Part shown: positions 42,897 through 50,936 of the stretch, piece by piece
How the letters are laid out: every line of letters begins with the position of its first letter
Position numbering within the stretch: the stretch's first letter is position 1
Source: Alteromonas_E sp964230255
GTDB taxonomy: Bacteria; Pseudomonadota; Gammaproteobacteria; Enterobacterales; Alteromonadaceae
Assembly: GCA_964230255.1 (NCBI GenBank)
Contig: CAXRGW010000057.1
Location: 1-51,068 of the forward strand
DNA length: 51,068 nucleotides
Reading direction: 5' to 3'
Position numbers and translations under genes: made by a program
The notes under the pieces: model-generated
What the model was told of the DNA's origin: nothing
Databases searched by the model: none
What the model saw: only the letters and a program-made list of their open reading frames with translations

Positions 42897-43193
42897 ATGA
42901 ATACGAGTCAATATTTAGAGTATCTCAACGAACGACACATCGAATTAGAGAAGCGGTTGAAGACCGCCAAGCGAGAATTACACGCAATGCAAGGGCAGGC
43001 ATTGCAACAAGCTGACAGATTTGGGCTAACTCACTTGATTGACAATATTCAAACAGCCTTGCATTTAGTGAGTACTGAAATGTCACGTATGGCGAATCCT
43101 GATCCCGTGTGTTTGCGATGCGGAGTTAAACTAACTACCTCCCGTGAAGAAGTTACACTGCTCACTCAATATTGCGACAAGTGCTCAAACTAA
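42897..43193 (+). CDS. Small coiled-coil protein with four-cysteine zinc ribbon
   Basis: 98 residues from ATG 42897. The N-terminal 65 residues are helical and charged (likely coiled coil), and the C-terminus has CLRC ... CDKC, a four-cysteine zinc site. The layout recalls DksA/TraR proteins in miniature, but the acidic tip is not recognisable. Its last 4 bp overlap the convergent solute-binding protein gene. Confidence 0.7.
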   Translation: MNTSQYLEYLNERHIELEKRLKTAKRELHAMQGQALQQADRFGLTHLIDNIQTALHLVSTEMSRMANPDPVCLRCGVKLTTSREEVTLLTQYCDKCSN

Positions 43194-44023
43194 TTGGCAC
43201 TTATGTTCTGCTTAAACCTCGTAAGTACCTGTTCAATTTTACCTTCCTGTTGTAGCTTATACACAGCAAAATCGAACTGACGAATGAAATCTTGCAAATG
43301 GGCATTTTCGGCTTTTTGTAGCGCAGCAAACGAATACCCTACGTGGATTGGTTGCGCGGTAATGTGGGCAACCTGAATGACATTGAGCGATGTTTCGGGA
43401 CCTGCGTTTTGTCGCGTATAGGCTAAAGCCAATTCCTCATACAAAGAACAATCGGCATTGCCTTTTGAAACCATCTGCGCTGCGACCGTGATATTAGGTA
43501 CTTCGAGAAAATTCATCAGTGCAGTGAATCGACGATGGCGCGCTTCATTGTCTAACCAGCCGTCAAAACCTTGAACATTGAGCATTAACTTATTAGCAAA
43601 ACTGGTGGGCCAGATAACCGGTTCAACGAGCTCTACACCGGGGTTGCAAATGACTATAACTTTTTCGTTATACAGGGGCCTTGAATAAGGGTGCATATAG
43701 GGGCGCAAGTCACCGAGAAAAAATGGCCCCACAACGCCTACGGCATCGCCTGATTCTATTTGCTTAAGCGCAGTTCGCCAATCGACCGGTTTAAACGCCA
43801 ATGAATAGCCTTGTAATTCATCGTGAATCAGCTTCAAAATTTGTTGATGAAAGCCTTTTAGTGAACCATCTTCACTCACATAACTTGCCGGCGCATAGTC
43901 CTTGTCAAACAGTAACTCCACAACCTGAGTTTGCTGTTGATTTGCCTTGACACTGATACTGAAAGCAGCGCTCAATAAATACAGTAGGAGCGGTAAACGT
44001 CTTACGAAACGCGAGTATTGCAT
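43190..44023 (-). CDS. Periplasmic solute-binding protein, family 3 (amino-acid type)
   Basis: 277 residues with a signal peptide (about 1-27, ending 'SVKA'). The two-lobe pattern of extracellular solute-binding family 3 is visible: 'YAPASYVSEDGSLKGFHQQI', 'DWRTALKQIESGDAVGVVGP' and 'MVSKGNADCSLYEELALAY'. No permease or ATPase is adjacent, so it may act as a stand-alone sensor or scavenger. Confidence 0.85.
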   Translation of the reverse strand: MQYSRFVRRLPLLLYLLSAAFSISVKANQQQTQVVELLFDKDYAPASYVSEDGSLKGFHQQILKLIHDELQGYSLAFKPVDWRTALKQIESGDAVGVVGPFFLGDLRPYMHPYSRPLYNEKVIVICNPGVELVEPVIWPTSFANKLMLNVQGFDGWLDNEARHRRFTALMNFLEVPNITVAAQMVSKGNADCSLYEELALAYTRQNAGPETSLNVIQVAHITAQPIHVGYSFAALQKAENAHLQDFIRQFDFAVYKLQQEGKIEQVLTRFKQNISAN

Positions 44024-44072
44024 GAATTCATAATATTGATAGTGCTTATAGGCAGTGTAGCAATCTAGACTT

Positions 44073-44088
44073 AAAAAGCCAGTGGCTT
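44073..44088 (-). terminator. Weak terminator after the DUF21/CBS gene
   Basis: On the minus strand AAGCC, ACT, GGCTT is followed by TTT. The stem is short. Confidence 0.45.
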
Positions 44089-44107
44089 AAACAACCCTCA
44101 GGATAAG

Positions 44108-45193
44108 TTAATTGGATTTCGGGCTATCATCATTCGCGTGCGCTTCAGCTAACAACTTTTCTTGTCGTTTAGAGACGATACGAGCTAACCGTTTCATACT
44201 AACAGTGTTGTCTTTTTCGTCGATGATATCGACTCCCAATAGTTTCTCGAGCAGATCTTCGAGCGTAAGAATACCTTCAATCCCGCCATATTCATCAACC
44301 ACCAGCAGCATGTGCACATGATTTTCAATAAAATAGTTAAAAGTCGCCGAAAGCGGCATAGTATCAAGTAACGTCACCAGCGGTTTCACATATTCACGCA
44401 GAGTTTTTTCGCCGTTTCCTCGGGCCTGATCAATTAGCAAATCAGAGCGCATCACATAGCCGGTGATCTTTTCGCTATCATTATCCTCATAAACTGGAAT
44501 TCGCGAATACTCGATACTCGAGTGTTTGTGAAAGAAACCTTCTACAGTAGTGGTTTCATCGACCGAAAAGATCCGAGTTCGGTGAGTAACTGCTTGCTTA
44601 ACCTGCAAGCTATGTAAGTTCAGTACGTTTTGTACGAATGCCACTTCTTGCTTGGCTAGCTGTCCTTCCTCAGCACTCAGTTTAGCCATAAGTTGCAACT
44701 CAGTGCGGTTTAATCCACGCAGTGGACTCTCTTCTTTAAAACCGTGTGTTAACCACTCTGACATTTTTACAAACGGGTAAAGGATGAGGATTAAATATTT
44801 TAAAAAATAAGCTGTCGCTGGAGCTAATTGCCGCCAGAAAGTCGCACCGAGAGTTTTGGGGATGATTTCCGAAAAAACCAAAATCAACAGCGTCAGTACA
44901 GCTGAAATCACACCCAAGTATGCTTCACCAAATACCGCAGCAGCTTGCGCACCCGCCCCTGCCGCTCCCATGGTATGGGCGATGGTGTTAAGGGTCAAAA
45001 TAGCTGCCAATGGTTGATTGATGTTAGAAGTAAGCTTTTCTAACTGAGTACCAGATGGCTTTTGCTTGTGCTTAAGGGAGGAAATGTAAGCGGGTGAAAT
45101 ACTCAAAATGACCGCCTCTGCAATCGAACAGAGAAACGAAAAACCGAGTGCTATAAGCACGTAAATTGTAAGAAGGACCATGGGTTCCGCCAT
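44108..45193 (-). CDS. CNNM/CorC family membrane protein (DUF21 plus CBS pair)
   Basis: 361 residues: DUF21 domain with three to four helices ('LTLNTIAHTMGAAGAGAQAA', 'LVFSEIIPKTLGATF'; about residues 1-160), then two CBS domains (about 200-325, 'VDEYGGIEGILTLEDLLEKL'). CNNM/CorC proteins take part in magnesium or cobalt efflux and resistance. The usual C-terminal CorC_HlyC domain is missing, so this is the short class. It stands alone. Confidence 0.9.
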   Translation of the reverse strand: MAEPMVLLTIYVLIALGFSFLCSIAEAVILSISPAYISSLKHKQKPSGTQLEKLTSNINQPLAAILTLNTIAHTMGAAGAGAQAAAVFGEAYLGVISAVLTLLILVFSEIIPKTLGATFWRQLAPATAYFLKYLILILYPFVKMSEWLTHGFKEESPLRGLNRTELQLMAKLSAEEGQLAKQEVAFVQNVLNLHSLQVKQAVTHRTRIFSVDETTTVEGFFHKHSSIEYSRIPVYEDNDSEKITGYVMRSDLLIDQARGNGEKTLREYVKPLVTLLDTMPLSATFNYFIENHVHMLLVVDEYGGIEGILTLEDLLEKLLGVDIIDEKDNTVSMKRLARIVSKRQEKLLAEAHANDDSPKSN

Positions 45194-45274
45194 TAATCAA
45201 TGAGCAATCATTATGCACGGCCCAATCCCTGGTTCAAGTAGAAAACATCCCTACTTAACGCAGGGATATTTACT

Positions 45275-45288
45275 ATAGACCGGTCTAT
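45275..45288. promoter_or_regulatory. Perfect 14-bp palindrome of TetR-operator type
   Basis: ATAGACCGGTCTAT, self-complementary over its full length. It is 82-95 bp upstream of the DUF21/CBS gene and 127 bp upstream of the sensor pseudogene. TAGACCGGTCTA-like sites are known for TetR-family repressors. No TetR gene is in the window. Confidence 0.55.
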
Positions 45289-45414
45289 GCTGCCCTAAAT
45301 GCAATTTTTTGTACATAACCATTCAATTGACTCAACCGCTGTTAACGAGCATAGTCGAATACGGGGCTATTGAAGAATTCAACAATTATGAGTAATTCGC
45401 GCAAGTTGCATTGC

Positions 45415-46050
45415 ATGACGTTGCGCTCAAAGCTACTTATCAGTTTTTTACCTACTGTAACCTTCGCCCACTTTACCGGATTGCTCAAAACCAATGCTGA
45501 AATATCAGCAGCTTTGCTGGACAAGCACTTGCGAGAAGTAGCGAATTGACTCACTCGCTCAGCGGCGACGATAGCGACCGACTTCAGGATAAAGAAGCTG
45601 ATATTAAGCGCTGATACTGACAACGAGTCACTACCCGTTGCTATGCAGAATTTCGCAACTCGATTTGACACCGATGAATTTGCGATAGCTGGCGAATGAA
45701 GAGCTAACGCGTTTAACTACCAAGGACATTCGCTGTTTGCTGACACGGCAATTCAAGACATTTACCTTCCATTATTTTGTCACGCGCAGTGGCGCAAGGA
45801 GTTCAGCTGACATATTGCTATGGGTGCAGCAATCTTAATTGCAAATGGCATCAGTAATCCATTGTTAAACTTGCTCGCTCTGACCGAAAGAATTCGTTTA
45901 GGGGAGCATGTAAAACAGTTCCCCAAGCAAAGTACTGCAGAAATAACGGTGCTCTTTGATGCAATTAGTACTATGCAAAATAGCATTGTTAAACGCGAAC
46001 GAGTGTTGTCGTATCGAAAACAAGCTTTAATACTTTTCAGAAAACCCTAG
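45415..46050 (+). pseudogene. Membrane sensor (dCache/HAMP, probably GGDEF type), decayed
   Basis: One continuous frame from ATG 45415 to TAG 46048, broken only by three TGA codons at 45547, 45697 and 45808. The N-terminus is a membrane helix ('TLRSKLLISFLPTVTF'). 'TRSAATIATDFRIKKLILSA' resembles the helix of dCache_3-type sensors. 'ISNPLLNLLALTERIRLGE' and 'ISTMQNSIVKRERVL' form a HAMP domain. The sensor is much shorter than the family's and the output domain is missing, cut off just before a transposon-end-like sequence. Decay is the simplest reading. Confidence 0.7.
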
Positions 46051-46055
46051 AGTAT

Positions 46056-46246
46056 TAGGGCGTGTTGATTCGAGACTCGTAAAGTGCCACGTGGCCCTGA
46101 GCATCGTTTGTAACAGTGGCAATTCGGTGTTTTTAACTTGGCGCTATATGGCGTTCGATCTGCACACTCATCACTATATACACCCACAATCTGCGCTGAG
46201 TCAGTGCTTTGGAAGCTTCTGTAAGGGAGCAAAAGAACACGCCTTT
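46056..46246. mobile_element. Transposon-end or MITE remnant, about 190 bp
   Basis: The left end TAGGGCGTGTTGAT (46056-46069) equals the first 14 bp of the element at 49875. The right end, read inward, is AAAGGCGTGTTCTTTTGC, a degenerate copy. The inside carries no transposase motif. It lies 6 bp after the truncated sensor frame, so an insertion probably removed that gene's output domain. Confidence 0.5.
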
Positions 46247-46329
46247 ATATCTGTCTATCATTCGTGAATGGCCTACTTGAGCTCAGGACTGCGGCAATAA
46301 CATTACCTCAATAGAGTTAAGCTTAACCC

Positions 46330-47442
46330 TTACTCTGCATTCAAACAGGTGCGTAACTCAGCCAGAATATCATCTGCTTTTTCGCAACCTACACTTAGGC
46401 GAATAAGGCCCGGGGAAACATCGTCGGTACCCCATCGGGCACGACGTTCAGCCATAGTGTGGACGCCACCAAAGCTCGTTGCTTCAAATATCGTTGTAGC
46501 CTTACTTAAAAAAGATTCTGCCGCAAACTGCGTGCCTAGGTCAAAGGATACAATAAAGCCCATATGGCTCATTTGTTGTTTAGCCACTGCATGAGATGGA
46601 TCCACTAGCAGTCCCGGATAACGCACTGATATTACGCGTTCATGTGTAGTTAGAAACTCCGCTACCCGCTGAGCATTCTGGGTCATTCTCTCCAACCGCA
46701 TATCCAAGGTCGCCAGTCCACGATGAACTAACCAAGTCTCCATAGGCCCTGGGATATTACCAGTCAATTTACGCCATAAACGCACGCGTTCCATACGTTG
46801 AGGATCCGCACCTGAAACGTGACCAAATACAACATCGCTATGGCCATTTAGGGCTTTAGTGTCTGCTGACATGGAAAAATCAGCACCTAATTCAAGCGGC
46901 TGCTGCCCAAGCACAGTGGCAGTGGTATTATCTATTGCCAATATCCCCCCTCCAGCATGGACGCGATCGGCCAATTTCGCAATATCGACTACATCCAACA
47001 TAGGATTACTTGGTGACTCAATTAGCACTAAGTCCACACAAGAAAAATCTGCTTCTAGTAGCTCTGAAGTGGCCACTAGTTCAATCTCAATGCCGTTAGG
47101 TTGCAAAAACTCAATAGCATAAGCACGCGTAGCGAAATAACCATCTGCCGGTAAGACGACCTTGTCGCCACTGGTCAAAACACTGGTCAAAATTGCCGCA
47201 GCTGCAGCCATTCCCGAGGGGAAAATAACGGTTTCACCACCTTCAAGCTCAGCGAGGCCATTCTCTAGTGCTTGCCAAGTGGGATTGTTAAATCGTGCAT
47301 ATTGATAATCGGCACTATCGCTATCGCCTGATAAATGAAAAGTGCTGGCAAATACGGGGCCTTGATTAAATGCTCCGCCTTGTTTTGCTATAGGTAATCC
47401 AGCGTGAATAACTGTTGTGCCCCGTTGCGATTTGTTCTTCAT
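46330..47442 (-). CDS. PLP-dependent cystathionine gamma-synthase/lyase family enzyme
   Basis: 370 residues from ATG 47442; a TTG at 47451 would add three. Cys/Met-metabolism PLP fold: 'YQYARFNNPTWQALENGLAE', 'ALIFPSGMAAA'-like 'GETVIFPSGMAAAAA', cofactor Asp in 'LAIDNTTAT' and the Schiff-base Lys in 'SADTKALNGHSDVVFG'. Members make or cleave cystathionine or homocysteine. The exact reaction (synthase, beta- or gamma-lyase) cannot be settled by eye. No operon partners. Confidence 0.88.
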   Translation of the reverse strand: MKNKSQRGTTVIHAGLPIAKQGGAFNQGPVFASTFHLSGDSDSADYQYARFNNPTWQALENGLAELEGGETVIFPSGMAAAAAILTSVLTSGDKVVLPADGYFATRAYAIEFLQPNGIEIELVATSELLEADFSCVDLVLIESPSNPMLDVVDIAKLADRVHAGGGILAIDNTTATVLGQQPLELGADFSMSADTKALNGHSDVVFGHVSGADPQRMERVRLWRKLTGNIPGPMETWLVHRGLATLDMRLERMTQNAQRVAEFLTTHERVISVRYPGLLVDPSHAVAKQQMSHMGFIVSFDLGTQFAAESFLSKATTIFEATSFGGVHTMAERRARWGTDDVSPGLIRLSVGCEKADDILAELRTCLNAE

Positions 47443-47671
47443 GTCTACCAAACCAGTGTTGTATGCGCTTATGGTAGAAGCTAAGTGCTTAAAAGTGCAA
47501 ACTTTAAGGAGCGATGACCTTACGTAATAGGCTAAACCTGAATTCGATTACCTCCATGTAGGACTTATAGCGCCTAATTGTAGGTCGCTGTACACATCGA
47601 CACCTTTTCATGTTTAGGATGAAACAATGGCGCAATACCAAGGCAGTGATACTGCGCATGTTTATCTTCGT

Positions 47672-49483
47672 TTAATTACCGTCTGCGCTACCACGCATTA
47701 AGATATTATGGTGGTATACCTTAAATTCGGATTCTTTTGAATTAACCGTGTGTCTTTTTTGCGCTCGATCAAGAGTGTGATGTTCTTCAACTGCACTCGG
47801 TTGATATTCCCAGTCGGTTCGCGTAAAACGGCCGCCATTAAAATAGATATCGCCAAGTTCGCCATTTGCATCTGGGCTTAAAAGAACGGTTTGTATGCCG
47901 TACGCATTTCCATACTGATCGGTGGTATCGCATAGAAGCTTGCCGTTCTCTTCATATAACAGCCATTTCCGGTCCGCCGCATTTGTCCAATACCATTGTC
48001 CGTTTTCGTAAATGATTTCTACATACCTGTATGCATCATCAAAGGGCACGTCTTCTAACCATTTCCCTTGCAATGCATCAAAGCCAACATCATTTATATC
48101 AAGCGGTTGCCATTCATTAATACTTAAGCCTTCACTCAGAGACGGCGATGCTTGATTTAAACGTTTTTCAAGTGTTTCCCAATAGTAGTCAGGTTCATGT
48201 CGACCCACGAAGTCGTCAGGCCAAAAAGACCGTACAAACCAATCGTGACCTTGTAACTCAAGCTGAAATTCAGGCCATGTTCGGTAAAGATGATGCATAA
48301 TTTCATGTTGAAACCACTGCGGTTGATAGACCCTTCGTTCAACTTCTGTGTAATCGCCTCTGCCATTTAAATGATATTTCCTCAAGAAATGCTTATCTGT
48401 CGCAATCATGAGTGGCACGCCCTTATTAGATAGTCCCATACCGCCATCAACCCAATAATCTGGAAAATCAGAACCATCACCAACAACAGCGGACGGCGTG
48501 ATAACTAACCAGACATTGGTTTTTTGCTTCACTGCACTTGGCACCCTTTCTATGATTTCACGGTTATTCGCATAGCTTGATAAGATCCGCGAGCCTTGAT
48601 AACCACCGTTGCTGACATTGAAACTTGTTTCGGCGCACTCTTCTTGTATATGAACTTCTGTTGATGTTTCTAACCCTTGGGTAATTGCTTTCATCCATAA
48701 TTCAAACAAAAAAATTGACTCTTTTAACACCTTGTAATTGTCAGCCAGCATTCTGTCATCCAATTCCAGATATACGTTCTCAGTGTCGTAATTGGTATTT
48801 ATCGGTCGAGTCGCGTTAGTACATAGGACCATGACTGCAGTGATAGTCAGCGTTCCTTTTGTTTCGACTGGTAAAACCTGAGTAATTTTGTCTATCATCC
48901 GCAAACTGTAATAACCAATTGGATCACCATTATTTTGACCAAAATCACCTGCACCTTGTCGCCAAATATTGCTGTATAGCGGATAACTATCAAATGCCTC
49001 ATCGACAAGTGCTTTTGCAGTTGCGTAATCGCCACGTTGCAAAGCATCTTGAGCGTAAATTGAATGTTCCATGCCCGTACGGTAATGTGCCTTAAAATCT
49101 TGCCTATTCACTCCGAGGCTGTCACGTGTAAACGTGTAATAATCGATTAGGCTTGCACCAACAACCTCAACAGTTCGCGTTTTCCTTGCATTGTTACCGG
49201 CGCTGTCCGTGGCTGAGTAGGTTACGGTGTAAGTTCCCAGTTGAGTAACATCAACGTCTACATCGGTTGCCGTGGTAATTTGTTGTCCAGAATCATCAGA
49301 AAAATCAGCTCCCTGATCAGTATATACTCGGCCAACTTCGTGATATACGGTTGTCGGTCCTATGAGATTGATTTCGGGTGGCGTTGTATCACCCAGAGGA
49401 GGCGGAGGTGTAGTATTTGAGTCAGAGCTACCACCACATGCAACTAACCAAATCGATAACACTATATAGAGACTATTTTTCAT
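47672..49483 (-). CDS. Large lipoprotein with Ig-like domain and HExxH metalloprotease motif
   Basis: 603 residues. The signal ends in the lipobox LVAC (Cys16), followed by a Ser/Asn/Pro linker. Residues about 34-107 form a DUF5011-type bacterial Ig domain ('GRVYTDQGADFSDDSG', 'GTYTVTYSATDSAGNNA'). Residues about 115-595 are unassigned but hold HEIMHH (393-398), the zinc-protease pattern HExxH, with aromatic-rich flanks. It probably sits in the outer membrane and may be a peptidase. No family recognised for the main body; it stands alone. Confidence 0.75.
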   Translation of the reverse strand: MKNSLYIVLSIWLVACGGSSDSNTTPPPPLGDTTPPEINLIGPTTVYHEVGRVYTDQGADFSDDSGQQITTATDVDVDVTQLGTYTVTYSATDSAGNNARKTRTVEVVGASLIDYYTFTRDSLGVNRQDFKAHYRTGMEHSIYAQDALQRGDYATAKALVDEAFDSYPLYSNIWRQGAGDFGQNNGDPIGYYSLRMIDKITQVLPVETKGTLTITAVMVLCTNATRPINTNYDTENVYLELDDRMLADNYKVLKESIFLFELWMKAITQGLETSTEVHIQEECAETSFNVSNGGYQGSRILSSYANNREIIERVPSAVKQKTNVWLVITPSAVVGDGSDFPDYWVDGGMGLSNKGVPLMIATDKHFLRKYHLNGRGDYTEVERRVYQPQWFQHEIMHHLYRTWPEFQLELQGHDWFVRSFWPDDFVGRHEPDYYWETLEKRLNQASPSLSEGLSINEWQPLDINDVGFDALQGKWLEDVPFDDAYRYVEIIYENGQWYWTNAADRKWLLYEENGKLLCDTTDQYGNAYGIQTVLLSPDANGELGDIYFNGGRFTRTDWEYQPSAVEEHHTLDRAQKRHTVNSKESEFKVYHHNILMRGSADGN

Positions 49484-50141
49484 GGCGTGTTCCTCAAAAT
49501 ATAGATAATAAATCTCAATCGTTGTGTATAAGCAAACTGCTCACTACTATTTCATCAACTTTACGCAGATTTTTTTATATCGGTTTAAACCCTAGTGACC
49601 CTATGTTGACACCGCTCGAAAATGCACCATACCAACTTTTTGGGCCGTGACGCTCTGATAATCTGCGGCATCATGGGCCACTGAGCAACTGACCCAATAG
49701 CGTTTCACTCAGTGAATCGGACAGTATCAGTAATGAACCGTCCTAGCGGTTAATATGCGATCACGCCGGTTGAAGAGTTTGTAGCGCAAACGTGATAATA
49801 AAAGTGGAGCGCCAGCTATAACCTTAGCGCATCAGCATTTATCGATTGATTAAACTCAATTTTTAACTAAAGCATAGGGCGTGTTGATCTTCGCGGCCGC
49901 AAGCCACTTAATTGAACAAAATTCCTATCGCAAAGATCAACACGCCCTAGCACTCCCTAATTGTGGATTTCGTATTTACTCTATAGATTTTAGCTATGCA
50001 GCACGCGCAAGACAACAAAGGTCCGTTTACCACAGATTATGTCCAAAATTACGATTGTTTATTTTTTGACCTATTTATCGAATCAAAACGTAACCAACTT
50101 GTAAAGAAAAATAAAATCTTTTTTTGGATGGGAGTCATACT
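49484..50141. other. Noncoding stretch containing a MITE-like element
   Basis: No family-like coding frame on either strand. Apart from the element at 49875-49949 and a 13-bp palindrome TTCACT-C-AGTGAA near 49706, I see nothing defined. Confidence 0.5.
49875..49949. mobile_element. 75-bp MITE-like element
   Basis: Terminal inverted repeats TAGGGCGTGTTGATCTT (49875-49891) and its exact complement (49933-49949) extend by GCG after one mismatch. The inside is about 33 bp and noncoding. Flanks show GCA on both sides (49872-49874 and 49950-49952), or a TA duplication if the repeats begin at GGGCG. A partial copy of the end is at 46056. Confidence 0.75.
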
Positions 50142-50696
50142 ATGTTAAGACACTACTACATCAGCGACGATTTAGATGATTTAAAAATGCTAGAAGAGCA
50201 ACTTGCCAGTAATGGCTTCGTCACACCGCAATTTCACGTTCTTACCGAACAAGATGCCGAGTGTGAAAAGCGTCACTTGCACGCAATTGAGCCAGTATTG
50301 AAAAAAGACGTTGTTCATTCAACTCAGATTGGTGCAATGACGGGCGTTTTGGCAGCTGGCTTTATGTTAGTGCTGTCTTGGCTAATGGGCTGGCATGAGT
50401 CTCAACTTGGCTGGATGCCAATTATTTTTATCGCAATCACGATTTTGGGTTTTTGTACTTGGGAAGGTGGTTTGATTGGCATTCAACTTCCACATTATCA
50501 ATTCAAACGTTTTCAGAAAACCTTGGAGGCAGGCCTGCATGTTTTCTTTGTTGACGTCGATCCAGAGCAAGAGCAGGCGTTGGAAACAATAGTCGCGACT
50601 CACCCGAGATTGAAACTGGCTGGTACAGACGAAGCAGCGCCAGCTTGGGTTGTCAAAGGGCAGGATAAAATTATGAAGGTAGCGCGCTCGATATAG
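50142..50696 (+). CDS. Unknown protein with two membrane helices
   Basis: 184 residues from ATG 50142, with GGGAG 7-8 nt upstream. The N-terminus is a small ferredoxin-like alpha/beta pattern ('HYYISDDLDDLKMLEEQLAS'), followed by a tight helical pair (about 68-90 and 95-118) and a second alpha/beta segment ('GLHVFFVDVDPEQEQALETI'). This symmetrical layout is seen in uncharacterised proteobacterial proteins related to general-stress or magnesium-transport annotations, with no known function. Confidence 0.7.
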   Translation: MLRHYYISDDLDDLKMLEEQLASNGFVTPQFHVLTEQDAECEKRHLHAIEPVLKKDVVHSTQIGAMTGVLAAGFMLVLSWLMGWHESQLGWMPIIFIAITILGFCTWEGGLIGIQLPHYQFKRFQKTLEAGLHVFFVDVDPEQEQALETIVATHPRLKLAGTDEAAPAWVVKGQDKIMKVARSI

Positions 50697-50723
50697 GTTG
50701 TTTTGGGGTTTGGCAACAGTACA

Positions 50724-50737
50724 CCCGCGTAGGCGGG
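50724..50737. repeat. Small palindromic repeat
   Basis: CCCGC, GTAG, GCGGG. First of three G+C-rich hairpins between the membrane protein gene and tuf. Confidence 0.5.
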
Positions 50738-50788
50738 AAACTCCTCCCCTCCAAGCTATATTGCTAACTACACAGTGTTCCAAGGAGG

Positions 50789-50812
50789 TCCCGGAACAAG
50801 TCCGGGATGACG
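50789..50812. repeat. Palindromic intergenic repeat, copy 1
   Basis: TCCCGGA, 5 nt, TCCGGGA, then TGACG. It shares CCGGGATGACG with copy 2 at 50909, typical of repeated extragenic palindromes. Confidence 0.6.
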
Positions 50813-50873
50813 GCTTTCATTGTTGTGTACTAATGGAAAATCTCACTTTCGCTTAGCCACTTTCCTACAGGCA

Positions 50874-50902
50874 ATAAAAAAGGCCGCCTAAGCGACCTTT
50901 CT
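50874..50902 (-). terminator. Rho-independent terminator of tuf
   Basis: On the minus strand AAAGGTCGC and GCGGCCTTT pair with one G-U, followed by a run of T. It is 35 bp past the tuf stop, beyond a repeat copy. Confidence 0.8.
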
Positions 50903-50908
50903 TCAGAG

Positions 50909-50930
50909 CCCGGCCTGCGCCGGGATGACG
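50909..50930. repeat. Palindromic intergenic repeat, copy 2
   Basis: CCCGGC, CTGC, GCCGGG, then ATGACG. It shares CCGGGATGACG with copy 1 and lies only 6 bp from the tuf stop. Confidence 0.6.
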
Positions 50931-50936
50931 ATCCTA

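Noticed and set aside
45547..45810. Selenocysteine or recoded TGA in the sensor frame
   Set aside because: No SECIS-like hairpin seen, the sensor domain is shortened and the output domain is missing. Normal genes in the window use TGA as stop.
46047..46232. 61-codon minus-strand frame in the transposon-end remnant
   Set aside because: It spans the repeat ends themselves and has no transposase motif; probably chance.
49600..49860. Possible rRNA or IS fragment in the noncoding stretch
   Set aside because: I compared it by eye with 5S rRNA and typical transposase patterns and saw no match; too weak to call.
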